Shown: positions 17,452 to 27,138 of the stretch, piece after piece
Position numbering within the stretch: the first letter of the stretch is position 1
How the letters are laid out: each line of letters begins with the position of its first letter
Assembly: GCF_016744155.1 (NCBI RefSeq)
Contig: NZ_JADGEW010000018.1
Location: forward strand, 25,004-89,003
Source: Amphritea sp.
GTDB lineage: Bacteria > Pseudomonadota > Gammaproteobacteria > Pseudomonadales > Balneatricaceae
Length of the DNA: 64,000 nt
Direction of reading: 5' to 3'
Translations under genes and position numbers: made by a program
Notes under the pieces: model-generated
Told to the model about the DNA's origin: nothing
The model's input: only the letters and a program-made list of their open reading frames with translations
Databases searched by the model: none

Positions 17452-18306
17452 GTGAACAGCCTGCTAGCGACTCTTTTGGAGCTGCGCATATTTATAATAG
17501 CCATCTTTCTGTCAGGGGCAGTGCATCTGACGCTGATCGGTGGTGGCTGGCTGGATGAAGAAGCATCGCCAAAATTAAGCGGGCAAAGCCTGGCGATCAG
17601 AGTAACGGCGAGTCGTTCTGATGTCGGTACAGTCATTGAACAAATGTCGGACAATGTGGAATCAGCCCCTACGATGCAAGAGCCCGAAAACTCAGAATCA
17701 TCAGTAATAAAGCCTTTACAATCACAGCGCCCTCAGTCGAGTGCTGCTGCATCAGAGCCTTCCGAATACCAGCCTGTTGCTCCGATTCTTTCGAAAACGG
17801 TAGGGGCCTCGCAAGCGCTCAAACAAACTCAAAGCATTAATGAGACTAAGATTAACAAGGAGAGCGCAGAGGTTTCCCCTTCGCCGGAGTCAGAGGTTCG
17901 TTTGGGTCAAAGGGAGCTAACAGAAGTGCTGACAGAAGAACCTGCAGAGGAGCTTAGAGAAGAGCTTATCGTTACAGCGCAACAGGCAACTCCCGCGCCT
18001 GAGGCTATTCGGGCAGCCCCTTTGTATCAGTCGAATCCAGCTTTTAGTATTCCACCACAGCCGCCTAAATATCCCCGCTTAGCCCGTAAACGAGGCATTG
18101 AGGGGCAGGTGGTGTTGCGGGCAGATATTGGCCCGGCCGGTGATGTCCTTGATTTGCTTATAGAACAGAGTTCGGGCTCGAAATTGCTGGATCAGGCGGC
18201 TCACAAGGCCGTGCAGCAGTGGCAGTTTGTACCTGCTCAGACTAATGGCGTCGCGGTCGCTTCCTATGTTCGTATCCCGGTTGTTTTTGTTCTGGAACCG
18301 CACTGA
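17452..18306 (+). CDS. tonB: TonB-family energy transducer
   Basis: The 284-residue protein (GTG start) has the three parts of TonB. An N-terminal membrane anchor (about 12-32) is followed by a long periplasmic Ser/Pro/Glu-rich spacer (about 55-205). The C-terminal TonB domain (about 205-284) has YPRLARKRGIEGQVVL and AVQQWQFVPA. It passes proton-motive energy from ExbBD to outer-membrane receptors. It is followed without gap by hmuU (TGATG overlap), so it is probably dedicated to the iron compound taken up by that transporter. No exbB/exbD is in the window. Confidence 0.88.
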   Translation: MNSLLATLLELRIFIIAIFLSGAVHLTLIGGGWLDEEASPKLSGQSLAIRVTASRSDVGTVIEQMSDNVESAPTMQEPENSESSVIKPLQSQRPQSSAAASEPSEYQPVAPILSKTVGASQALKQTQSINETKINKESAEVSPSPESEVRLGQRELTEVLTEEPAEELREELIVTAQQATPAPEAIRAAPLYQSNPAFSIPPQPPKYPRLARKRGIEGQVVLRADIGPAGDVLDLLIEQSSGSKLLDQAAHKAVQQWQFVPAQTNGVAVASYVRIPVVFVLEPH

Positions 18307-19295
18307 TGAATAAAACAAAAACATCGTTATTATTATGGCTTTCGCTGCCGGTGGTGATGATCTTATCGCTCATCACTGGCCCGGTGTCTCTTGATCTGAT
18401 GTCGATTTTTGGTGATTCGGTTGCCAGTCAGGTGTTCTGGCAGCTACGGATGCCTCGTTTACTGCTAACGTTGTTAGCCGGAGCCGTGCTGGCAATGACC
18501 GGCGCGGCAGCGCAATCGCTCTTTAGAAACCCACTGGCAGACCCCGGCCTGATCGGTATCTCTGCAGGTGCGGCCCTGAGTGCGGGCATTGTTATGGTGT
18601 TGTTGGGTAGTTCAGTGGCTTTGTTGGGTGGCCTGTTATTACCACTAGCCGCTTTTGCAGGCGGGGTGGCAACGACTTTGCTGGTGGCCCGGCTGGCCGT
18701 CACGTTACAGGGTGTTTCAGTTACTAATATGTTGCTCTGTGGTATTGCGATCAATGCGATAGCGCTCGCCGGGCTTGGTGGATTGAAGTACTTTGCCGCA
18801 GATAATGAGTTGCGCCAGCTGAGTTTCTGGTTGTTAGGTAGTTTGAATCACAGTCGCTGGCAGGACTTGCTGGTGTTGCTGGTGGCTGCGCTGCCGGTTT
18901 TATGGCTATTGCCTCGCTACGGTCAAAAGTTGAATCTGTTACTGCTGGGAGAGCAGCAGGCGAGCCTGTTAGGGCTAGATGTGGTGCGTTGTAAACGGGT
19001 AATGATTCTGTTGATCGCGCTGGGTGTTGGTGCCGTAGTAGCGCTGACGGGCATTATCGGTTTTGTCGGACTGGTGGTGCCGCATCTGGTACGCCTGATG
19101 ACCGGCCCAGATAATCGGCGACTGTTGCCATTATCCGGCTTATTGGGGGCGGTGTTGCTGACGGTAGCCGATATTCTTTCGCGTCTGCTAGTCTCGCCGG
19201 CTGAACTGCCGGTGGGGATAGTCACAGCGCTGGTGGGCGGTCCATTTTTTCTATTACTGCTGACCCGGCGTAAACAGGAGTCAGGCATATGCTAA
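18306..19295 (+). CDS. hmuU: Heme/siderophore ABC transporter permease (FecCD family, HmuU-like)
   Basis: This 329-residue FecCD/BtuC-type permease has about nine membrane helices. Family signatures are RMPRLLLTLLAGAVLAMTGA near the N-terminus, NPLADPGLIGISAGAALS, and VVALTGIIGFVGLVVPHLVR, which contacts the ATPase. The FecCD family carries ferric siderophores, heme and cobalamin. The tonB-permease-ATPase order and the ATPase sequence favour heme (HmuU), but the substrate is inferred. No periplasmic binding protein gene (hmuT) lies next to it. Confidence 0.82.
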   Translation: MNKTKTSLLLWLSLPVVMILSLITGPVSLDLMSIFGDSVASQVFWQLRMPRLLLTLLAGAVLAMTGAAAQSLFRNPLADPGLIGISAGAALSAGIVMVLLGSSVALLGGLLLPLAAFAGGVATTLLVARLAVTLQGVSVTNMLLCGIAINAIALAGLGGLKYFAADNELRQLSFWLLGSLNHSRWQDLLVLLVAALPVLWLLPRYGQKLNLLLLGEQQASLLGLDVVRCKRVMILLIALGVGAVVALTGIIGFVGLVVPHLVRLMTGPDNRRLLPLSGLLGAVLLTVADILSRLLVSPAELPVGIVTALVGGPFFLLLLTRRKQESGIC

Positions 19296-20053
19296 TTGCT
19301 AACCATCTGAGCCTGAGCCGAAACGGTAAGTCGTTACTGCAGGATATTAACCTTCAGCTAAATCCGGGGGAGGTGACCGTGCTGCTGGGCCCTAATGGGG
19401 CGGGTAAGTCCAGTTTATTAGGCTTGCTGTCTGGATTACACCCGCCAGATAGTGGCTCTGTATTCTTAGAAAAACAGTCTGTTTCAGGGCTAGACCCACA
19501 TTTACGAGCGCTTTATCTGGCGATGTATACCCAACAGCAGCCGTTGAATTTCCCGTTTCGGGTTGATGAAGTCGTCGCCCTGGGGTGCTATCCGTTACAG
19601 CTGGATTCTATCGCTACGGCTGAACGGGTGAGTAACTATCTAGCGCAGTATGAGCTGGGTTCACTGGCTCAGCGTCAGTACACCTCGTTGTCTGGTGGCG
19701 AACAGCAGCGGGTTCAGGTTGCCCGGGTGATGGCGCAGGTGGGTGATCAGTGTCAGATATTACTGCTGGATGAGCCGGTCAGTGAGATGGACCTGAGATA
19801 CCAACAGCTGTTGTTACAGCGTATCCGGGAAGTTGCGATTAATGGAGTAGCGGTTTGTTGTGTGCTGCACGATCTGAATCTGGCGGCGCAGCTGGCGGAC
19901 CAAATTGTTTTGCTGCAGAACGGACAGATGTTGGCTTCAGGGCCGGTAGATGAGGTGATGATTGAAAAAACTCTCAGCGACCTGTATCAGGTATCGGTAC
20001 GAAAAGTGGAAGCTGAGTCAGGCCCTTTTTTTATAAGTGAAGGTTATAAGTAA
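19289..20053 (+). CDS. hmuV: Heme ABC transporter ATP-binding protein HmuV-like
   Basis: The 254-residue ABC ATPase has Walker A GPNGAGKSS (about 35-43), the Q loop in YTQQQPLNFPF, the signature LSGGEQQRVQVAR, Walker B ILLLDEP and the H-loop VLHDLNLAAQ. The segment LNFPFRVDEVVALG and the extended signature helix with VMAQVGDQ are typical of heme importer ATPases (HmuV). It overlaps the permease gene by 7 bases. It ends the tonB-hmuU-hmuV unit and faces the convergent kinase-like gene after a 30-base gap. Confidence 0.85.
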   Translation: MLIANHLSLSRNGKSLLQDINLQLNPGEVTVLLGPNGAGKSSLLGLLSGLHPPDSGSVFLEKQSVSGLDPHLRALYLAMYTQQQPLNFPFRVDEVVALGCYPLQLDSIATAERVSNYLAQYELGSLAQRQYTSLSGGEQQRVQVARVMAQVGDQCQILLLDEPVSEMDLRYQQLLLQRIREVAINGVAVCCVLHDLNLAAQLADQIVLLQNGQMLASGPVDEVMIEKTLSDLYQVSVRKVEAESGPFFISEGYK

Positions 20054-20083
20054 AGGGACTAAGTAGGGGGTTAAGTCTTGGTC

Positions 20084-21685
20084 TTAGTCGCTTAGGGGTA
20101 GGGTAATCAGCGGATCCTGTCTGATTAGCTCACAGAGATGTTCTATCGGTTCTGCTGCGTTGGTATCCACTTTGTAGCAGAAAGGTTGTTCTGCTTTGGT
20201 TAAAGGCTGTTTGCTGCCCTGTTGCTGTCGCATAATCTCAACATTCGCATCTGAAGGGTCTGTGCCTTCCTGCTGACGCCGTACAAGGCGGCGCTCCATT
20301 AACGTCTGATTACAGCTGCAGGAGATAATGCGAATGCCGATGCCGAGCTTTTCCGCCATCTGGATATAGCTGGTGCGGGTGCGTTCCCGGATAAAAGTGG
20401 CATCGACGATAACGGATTCGCCCACTTTGAGCAGCTTTAGCGTCAGGGCTTTGAGATGATTATAGGTATGCACATTCATCTCATGACCATAGAGCTCCAG
20501 GTTTTCCCCTTTCAGGCTGGATTCCCGATGGAGGCGTTTACGTTCAATGTCTGAGCGGATGCGGATGGCACCACTGCGTTCCAACAATTTCTGGCTGATA
20601 TAGCTTTTGCCGCTGCCGGAGACACCATGCATTAGGAATAGTACCGGAGAGGGCTTGTTGGCGTAACTCAGGGCTAGCTTGATATAGCGGTGATACTCCA
20701 GTAAGTCCCGTTCGGCACCGATCATCGCTACTTTGGCTCGTACCATCGCCCGGTAGCCTTTATAAAAATTCAGTAGCTGGGTGCCGTCATAGTCTCCGGT
20801 CAGTTCCAGGTAACGATTCAGGGCGCGATGAGATAACAGTTGTTGCTGATTGGCTTCCAGGTCCATCAATAGGAATGCCAGGTCGCAGATGGTATCAATC
20901 CAGCGGAACTCAAGATTAAATTCGATACAGTCAAACAGCCTTACCTGATTCTCCAGCAGGGTCGTATTAGCCAGATGTAGATCGCCATGGCACTCACGAA
21001 TTTTACCTTCCCGCTTACGCTGTTCAATTTTTGGTGTCAGGCTGCGAAACTGCTGGCTGATCTGGTATGCCAACTGCTGAAGCTCCATCCAGTCATCCAA
21101 TGTGTCCAGATGCTCGCCTGTGTGGAGGAAGTTGTCACTCACTACTCCCCAAATAGTTTCAGGCTCTCCCCAGGGCCCATCGGTGCTGGCATGGGGCACC
21201 TGAAGGTGGAAATTAGCGATCTGTTGACTGAGTTCGTCAATATGTTCCGGTGTTAGGGCACTTTTCTGTAACAGGCGGTCTAACCGCAGGGAATCATCAA
21301 ACTGCCGCATCTGTACGGCATATTCGAAGGGGTCTTCGGGGTTGTTTAAGTCGGTATTAGTATTGTCGCTCTCAGCTAGTTCAGATTTGGTTAATTCACC
21401 ACCGGTTAAGGTGGGATTTGCCGCTGAGCCAGATATAGATACAACCTGCTGATAAATATCGGGTGCTAATCGCTGATTAAGACGTAGTTCTTCATTACAG
21501 TAGTGTTTGCGACTCTCCAGACTGGTAAAATCTAGAAATCCAAAGTTTACGGGCTTTTTGATTTTGTAAGCGATCTTGCCAGTCAGAATCACCCAGGAGA
21601 TATGCGTCTCTATCACCCGGATATCAGTGACCGGATGAGGATAATTGTTTGGGTTTGACAGGGCTGTGATCAGTTCTTGAGTCAT
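20084..21685 (-). CDS. Two-domain protein: phosphotransferase (APH-like) plus AAA/P-loop kinase
   Basis: A 533-residue fusion. Residues 1 to about 340 are an aminoglycoside-phosphotransferase/choline-kinase fold with YKIKKPVNFGFLDFTSL, the catalytic loop CHGDLHLANT and LFDCIEFN. Residues about 345-533 are a P-loop kinase domain with Walker A GVSGSGKS and a later RSDIERKRL segment, similar to small zeta-toxin or gluconate-kinase-like ATPases. Such fusions are widespread in proteobacteria; their substrate is unknown, and there is no reason to call it an antibiotic-resistance gene. It is divergent from mrcB (47-base gap). Confidence 0.8.
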   Translation of the reverse strand: MTQELITALSNPNNYPHPVTDIRVIETHISWVILTGKIAYKIKKPVNFGFLDFTSLESRKHYCNEELRLNQRLAPDIYQQVVSISGSAANPTLTGGELTKSELAESDNTNTDLNNPEDPFEYAVQMRQFDDSLRLDRLLQKSALTPEHIDELSQQIANFHLQVPHASTDGPWGEPETIWGVVSDNFLHTGEHLDTLDDWMELQQLAYQISQQFRSLTPKIEQRKREGKIRECHGDLHLANTTLLENQVRLFDCIEFNLEFRWIDTICDLAFLLMDLEANQQQLLSHRALNRYLELTGDYDGTQLLNFYKGYRAMVRAKVAMIGAERDLLEYHRYIKLALSYANKPSPVLFLMHGVSGSGKSYISQKLLERSGAIRIRSDIERKRLHRESSLKGENLELYGHEMNVHTYNHLKALTLKLLKVGESVIVDATFIRERTRTSYIQMAEKLGIGIRIISCSCNQTLMERRLVRRQQEGTDPSDANVEIMRQQQGSKQPLTKAEQPFCYKVDTNAAEPIEHLCELIRQDPLITLPLSD

Positions 21686-21732
21686 GAATTTTGTAAGTAG
21701 TTGCCTATTTCACAGAGGATTATACGTAGCCA

Positions 21733-24078
21733 ATGGCAAAAAAGAGAGGGGCAGCTTCATCCCGTTCCCAAAAGAGTCGAAAAACGCAGCCGAAAAAGCC
21801 GTCATGGAAGCTGCGTTTATTTAAATTACTGCTTAAGTTAACACTCGTTGTCCTGGTAGTTGCCGGGGCTGGATTGGTCTATCTTGATGCTCAGGTGAAA
21901 GCAAAATTTGAGGGTAAGCGCTGGGCGTTACCCGCCAAAGTCTATGCCCGTCCGCTTGAACTCTTTCCGGGGCAGAACCTCAGTCGTGAAGATCTGAAAA
22001 TTGAGCTGAAAGGGCTGGGTTATCAATTCACCGCCCGGGCCACGCAACCCGGTAGTGCTGAATGGGCCAGCACCCGAGCGCGGGTCTACACCCGCGGCTT
22101 TGATTTTCCCGATGGCCCTGAAGATGCGCGTAAACTGTTGATAGAGTTCAGCGGTGAGCATCTGAGTGCTATTCGTGATGGATCTGGCAGATCACTGTCG
22201 CTGGCACGGCTAGAGCCGGCACTGATTGGAGGAATATATCCTAGAGACAATGAAGACCGGGATCTGATTCAGTTATCTGAGGCGCCACCGTATCTGGTTG
22301 ATGCGCTTATAGCGATTGAAGACCGCAGCTATTACAGCCACTACGGCGTCTCTCCCCGGGGAATCGCCCGGGCGATGGTTGCCAATGTTAAGGCGAAACG
22401 ATTTGTTCAGGGGGGGAGTACCCTGACCCAGCAGCTGATTAAGAATTTCTATCTTAGTTCTGAGCGCTCGCTGAGCCGAAAGCTGGCAGAGATTCCGATG
22501 GCGATGCTGCTAGACCTGCACTACAGCAAAGACGAAATTCTTGAGGCCTACCTGAATGAGGTTTATCTGGGGCAGGAGGGTGCCCGGGCGATCCATGGTT
22601 TTGGTCTGGCCAGTCAGTATTTCTTTGCCCAGCCGATCCGGGAACTAAAGCTACATCAGGTCGCCTTATTGGCCGCGATGGTCAAAGGGCCCTCTTATTA
22701 TGATCCGCGGCGGCATCCGCAGCGCGCGACCAAACGTCGTAATCTGGTGCTTAAGGTGCTGGAGGAACAAGGCAACATCACCATGGCAGAGCGGCTGAAA
22801 GCTGAGAAGCAGTCTCTGAGTGTGGTGAAGCAACAAAGTCTGCTGAAAGGCGCGTATCCTGCCTATATGGACCTGGTAAAGCGTCAGTTGCGGGAAGAAT
22901 ATCCGGAAGAAGCTCTTAACAGTGAAGGGTTGCGGGTGTTTACCACACTGGACCCTATCGCGCAGATTCGCGCTGAGCGTAGTCTGGTAGAGGTGGTTGG
23001 CAAACTGCAGAAGCGCCATGGCCAACCGGTCAAAGAGTTAGAAGGCAGTATCGTGGTAAGTAACCCGCTGAGTGGTGAGGTGCTGGCTATTGTCGGTGGG
23101 CGGAATACCCGTTATCAGGGCTTTAACCGTGCTCTGGATGCCAGGCGCCCGGTGGGCTCGTTGATTAAACCCGCCGTTTACCTGGCCGCGTTAGAGGAGG
23201 GGTATACGCTCTCCTCGATTATCGAAGATGAGCCTATCAAGGTGAAACTGGCTAATGGTGATGTCTGGCAACCTAAAAACTATGGTCGCAGCAGTCATGG
23301 TCTGGTGCCGTTGCATAGTGCGCTAGCGCACTCATACAATCAGTCAACTGCCCGTTTGGGGCTTGAGATTGGTACGGATAAAGTGGTCGATATGCTTAAG
23401 CGATTGGGGCTGCAGCGCGATGTTAAGGAGTATCCGTCGATGCTGCTTGGGTCAACTGCTCTGTCACCACTGGAAGTTGCACAGTTGTATCAGACCATCG
23501 CCGGAAATGGCTTTCAGGTACCGATGCGGGCGATACGCATGGTCACCGATAGTCACAATGAGGAGCTGTCCCGTTATCCGTTTAGTATTATGCAGACAGT
23601 AGCAGATGGCCCGGTGCATCTGATTCAATATGCCCTGCAGGAGGTTGTGACTGAAGGGACAGCCCGTTCCGTATATAGTCGTTTACCACGGGATCTGACA
23701 GTGGCGGGTAAGACCGGCACCACAAATGATCAGCGCGATAGCTGGTTTGCAGGCTTTGCCGGTGACCGGCTGGCGGTGGTCTGGCTGGGGCTGGATAATA
23801 ACAAGCCTCTACCTCTGACTGGAAGTAGTGGTGCTTTACGGGTGTGGACTGAGTTTATGAAGCAATCACGCCCACAGCCATTTATGGCGGAAAGACCTGC
23901 AGATATCGAGTATCATTGGGTTGAAGATGCCACCGGACTTTTGTCTGGAGAGGGCTGTGAAGGTGCCCGACAATTACCCTTTATCAAGGGTTCAGAGCCC
24001 CAGGAGTCATCCGGTTGTGGTGATACTATCGTTAGCAATCCGCTTGATTTGTTCAAGCGCTGGTTCAGATCGGAATAA
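21733..24078 (+). CDS. mrcB: Penicillin-binding protein 1B
   Basis: This 781-residue bifunctional peptidoglycan synthase has a basic cytoplasmic tail and one membrane helix (about 30-50). A UB2H-type regulatory domain (about 65-155) follows. The glycosyltransferase has catalytic Glu196 (AIEDRSYYSHYG) and the QGGSTLTQQLIKN motif. The transpeptidase has SxxK at Ser476-Lys479, SYN at 534-536 and KTG at 660-662. All active-site motifs are intact. The UB2H domain in E. coli binds LpoB; here a TPR lipoprotein follows after 5 bases and may play that role. Confidence 0.95.
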   Translation: MAKKRGAASSRSQKSRKTQPKKPSWKLRLFKLLLKLTLVVLVVAGAGLVYLDAQVKAKFEGKRWALPAKVYARPLELFPGQNLSREDLKIELKGLGYQFTARATQPGSAEWASTRARVYTRGFDFPDGPEDARKLLIEFSGEHLSAIRDGSGRSLSLARLEPALIGGIYPRDNEDRDLIQLSEAPPYLVDALIAIEDRSYYSHYGVSPRGIARAMVANVKAKRFVQGGSTLTQQLIKNFYLSSERSLSRKLAEIPMAMLLDLHYSKDEILEAYLNEVYLGQEGARAIHGFGLASQYFFAQPIRELKLHQVALLAAMVKGPSYYDPRRHPQRATKRRNLVLKVLEEQGNITMAERLKAEKQSLSVVKQQSLLKGAYPAYMDLVKRQLREEYPEEALNSEGLRVFTTLDPIAQIRAERSLVEVVGKLQKRHGQPVKELEGSIVVSNPLSGEVLAIVGGRNTRYQGFNRALDARRPVGSLIKPAVYLAALEEGYTLSSIIEDEPIKVKLANGDVWQPKNYGRSSHGLVPLHSALAHSYNQSTARLGLEIGTDKVVDMLKRLGLQRDVKEYPSMLLGSTALSPLEVAQLYQTIAGNGFQVPMRAIRMVTDSHNEELSRYPFSIMQTVADGPVHLIQYALQEVVTEGTARSVYSRLPRDLTVAGKTGTTNDQRDSWFAGFAGDRLAVVWLGLDNNKPLPLTGSSGALRVWTEFMKQSRPQPFMAERPADIEYHWVEDATGLLSGEGCEGARQLPFIKGSEPQESSGCGDTIVSNPLDLFKRWFRSE

Positions 24079-24083
24079 TACAG

Positions 24084-24638
24084 ATGAATAAAGTTATCAG
24101 TACAGGCCTGGGGTTAGTGTTTACCTCATTGCTGAGTGGTTGTATCGGCGGTAATGCCAACCTGAGCCCAACGGTGGAAGATCGTTCTGTTTCCGGGGGC
24201 GAGGTGGTGATTGATCGCAATGCCAATTCTGGAACCGCAATTGCTACCCCGGTAGAGACCGGTCAGGGATTTACCGTGGTAACCACTGAAGTGGCTGCGC
24301 CAAAGCCGGTAACTCAACGAAATCCTGCGGTGATTGCGTTGTTAGACGGTGCTCGTCAGCAGCAGAAACAGGGCGAGTACCGCTCTGCGCAAAGCAGTCT
24401 TGAACGCGCCCAGCGAATTGCCCCCCGTGACCCACAGGTTTATCTGCAATTGGCGGATCTGCGTCGTCAGCAGGGCCAGTATTTACAGGCCGAACAACTG
24501 GCACTTAAAGGTCTGACGTTAGCCAGAGGACGTTCTGCAATGGAACGTAAACTGTGGTTCCTGATCGCCGATATTCGTAGCGATGGTGGTGATCACCAAG
24601 GCGCGGCGGATGCTCGGTCCAAAGCCAACTTAATCTAA
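24084..24638 (+). CDS. TPR lipoprotein, likely PBP1b activator (LpoP-like)
   Basis: The 184-residue protein has a lipoprotein signal with lipobox LLSGC (Cys at about residue 20). A low-complexity linker and two to three tetratricopeptide repeats follow (about 75-180; QGEYRSAQSSLERAQRIAP, GQYLQAEQLALKGLTLA). In Pseudomonas aeruginosa the PBP1b activator LpoP is an outer-membrane TPR lipoprotein encoded beside the PBP1b gene. The same domain plan and the 5-base spacing to mrcB here support that role. Homology could not be checked by search. Confidence 0.8.
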   Translation: MNKVISTGLGLVFTSLLSGCIGGNANLSPTVEDRSVSGGEVVIDRNANSGTAIATPVETGQGFTVVTTEVAAPKPVTQRNPAVIALLDGARQQQKQGEYRSAQSSLERAQRIAPRDPQVYLQLADLRRQQGQYLQAEQLALKGLTLARGRSAMERKLWFLIADIRSDGGDHQGAADARSKANLI

Positions 24639-24656
24639 ACCTTAAGGGGTTTAGAT
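24633..24656 (+). terminator. Hairpin at end of mrcB-lipoprotein unit
   Basis: ATCTAAACC (24633-24641) pairs with GGTTTAGAT (24648-24656), a 9-bp stem that includes the stop codon. No T tract follows, so this is a weak or Rho-dependent terminator or an RNA-end stabiliser. Confidence 0.5.
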
Positions 24657-24688
24657 CGGCTGCGTATGCCTGTCGGGTGCGCAGCTAG

Positions 24689-25078
24689 CTACGGGTAAGG
24701 GCACCGCTTACTACAGGGATGAAAATGTTGGCCGCTGATGGCTTTGGCTAACCCGATTATTCCCAGCAGTACAAAGCCGGTATGGATTACTATTATATAG
24801 AGCAGAGCCATAGTGATACCTGCGGGACTATCATGGAGTAACAGCCAAAGCGGCAGCCCACCCCCGACCAGTAGTGCCAATCCCCACCCACTCAGTAAAA
24901 CCGCCTGATACAGATGGCAATTCCCCAGCAGATCGGGTGTTTTTTGTCGTCTTAAAAAAAGCCCGATCAGAATTAAAAACGCGAGCCCAGGCAGGAACAG
25001 CAGGTTCAATAGATAAAGACCCTGGGCAGCGATGGCCAGATTAGATTGCTTCTTTTTGAGGTTCTTGATGTTTTTCAT
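24689..25078 (-). CDS. Unknown membrane protein divergent from norC
   Basis: I do not recognise this 129-residue protein. It has a basic N-terminus (MKNIKNLKKK) and three or four hydrophobic helices (about 15-42, 55-75, 82-110). The C-terminus is His/Cys-containing (HFHPCSKRCPYP) and could bind metal, though this is speculation. It is transcribed away from norC, sharing the 160-base region that holds the DNR-type site, so it may belong to the nitric-oxide response. There is no evidence beyond position. Confidence 0.6.
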   Translation of the reverse strand: MKNIKNLKKKQSNLAIAAQGLYLLNLLFLPGLAFLILIGLFLRRQKTPDLLGNCHLYQAVLLSGWGLALLVGGGLPLWLLLHDSPAGITMALLYIIVIHTGFVLLGIIGLAKAISGQHFHPCSKRCPYP

Positions 25079-25127
25079 CCTTATACCGGAACAAAACCAA
25101 CAGTTTTAATCAAGTATTTTTCGATTA

Positions 25128-25141
25128 TTGATTATGGTCAA
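25128..25141 (+). promoter_or_regulatory. DNR/FNR-type operator upstream of norC
   Basis: TTGATTATGGTCAA matches the FNR/DNR consensus TTGAT-N4-ATCAA at nine of ten defined positions. It lies about 100 bases before the norC ATG. A -10-like TACTAT is at 25182-25187, which would place the site near -60. The cluster encodes its own DNR-type regulator with the matching recognition residues, so NO-dependent activation of norCB is likely. Confidence 0.8.
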
Positions 25142-25198
25142 GGCTGGGAACGGGTGACCTGAGACAATACCGGCAACCTAGTACTATTGTCGCATGGT

Positions 25199-25218
25199 CA
25201 AAGAGTTTTAGCTCTTTG
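25199..25218 (+). other. Hairpin in the norC 5' leader
   Basis: CAAAGAG (25199-25205) pairs with CTCTTTG (25212-25218) around a 6-base loop, ending about 10 bases before the norC ribosome-binding site (GGAGAT). It could stabilise the mRNA or tune initiation. Confidence 0.5.
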
Positions 25219-25239
25219 AAAAAGGTTCGGAGATACCTA

Positions 25240-25674
25240 ATGAATCAAACATTTACCAAGTCGATGGCCAGAAATATCTTCTACGGCGGGAGTCTTTTTT
25301 TCCTGCTGATGTTGATTGGTTTGACCACGCATACCGTGACGGTGCTCCCAGATCGGGATAACCGTCAGAATATTACACCAGAGGTCGCTCTGGGTAAGAA
25401 AGTCTGGGAAGACAACAACTGTATCGGTTGCCATACGCTGCTGGGCGAGGGTGCATACTTTGCTCCTGAGCTGGGTAATGTATACGAGCGTTTTGGTCGC
25501 AGTAAAGAGGCGATTAAAGGGTTCATTAAGAGTCGACCTGTTGATGGCATTCCTGGACGTCGTAGCATGCCTCAGTTCAACTTGAGTGAGGAAGAGCTGG
25601 ACGCTATTGCAGAATTCCTGAAGTACTCTTCAGAAATTGATACTAACAACTGGCCGCCAAATATTCAGGGCTAA
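25240..25674 (+). CDS. norC: Nitric oxide reductase cytochrome c subunit NorC
   Basis: NorC is the membrane-anchored monoheme subunit that feeds electrons to NorB. The 144 residues comprise one N-terminal membrane helix (about 11-31) and a cytochrome c domain. Heme attachment is at Cys61, Cys64 and His65 (CIGCH) and the axial Met is in RRSMPQFNLS. I chose the ATG at 25240, preceded by GGAGAT, over an upstream TTG (25216) that adds eight residues and overlaps the leader hairpin. norB follows after 9 bases. Confidence 0.95.
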   Translation: MNQTFTKSMARNIFYGGSLFFLLMLIGLTTHTVTVLPDRDNRQNITPEVALGKKVWEDNNCIGCHTLLGEGAYFAPELGNVYERFGRSKEAIKGFIKSRPVDGIPGRRSMPQFNLSEEELDAIAEFLKYSSEIDTNNWPPNIQG

Positions 25675-27087
<1,413 letters not shown>

Positions 27088-27098
27088 TCCGACACAGC

Positions 27099-27122
27099 AG
27101 CCCCCGCCGTCAGGTGGGGGCT
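27099..27122 (+). terminator. Hairpin between norCB and the downstream nor genes
   Basis: AGCCCCCGCC (27099-27108) and GGTGGGGGCT (27113-27122) form a 10-bp stem with one G-T pair and a GTCA loop. It lacks a T tract. It is likely a partial terminator or a 3'-end stabiliser that keeps norCB mRNA more abundant than the accessory genes. Confidence 0.65.
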
Positions 27123-27138
27123 ATATCGGGTCTTTGTA

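Noticed and set aside
17436..17454. Possible Fur box GATAATAGTGATTTG upstream of tonB
   Set aside because: Only the first half matches the Fur consensus; the second half does not form the inverted repeat well enough to support a call.
20084..21685. Reading the APH-like domain as an aminoglycoside resistance gene
   Set aside because: The fold is shared by many small-molecule kinases, the protein is a fusion with a P-loop kinase domain, and nothing in context suggests resistance.
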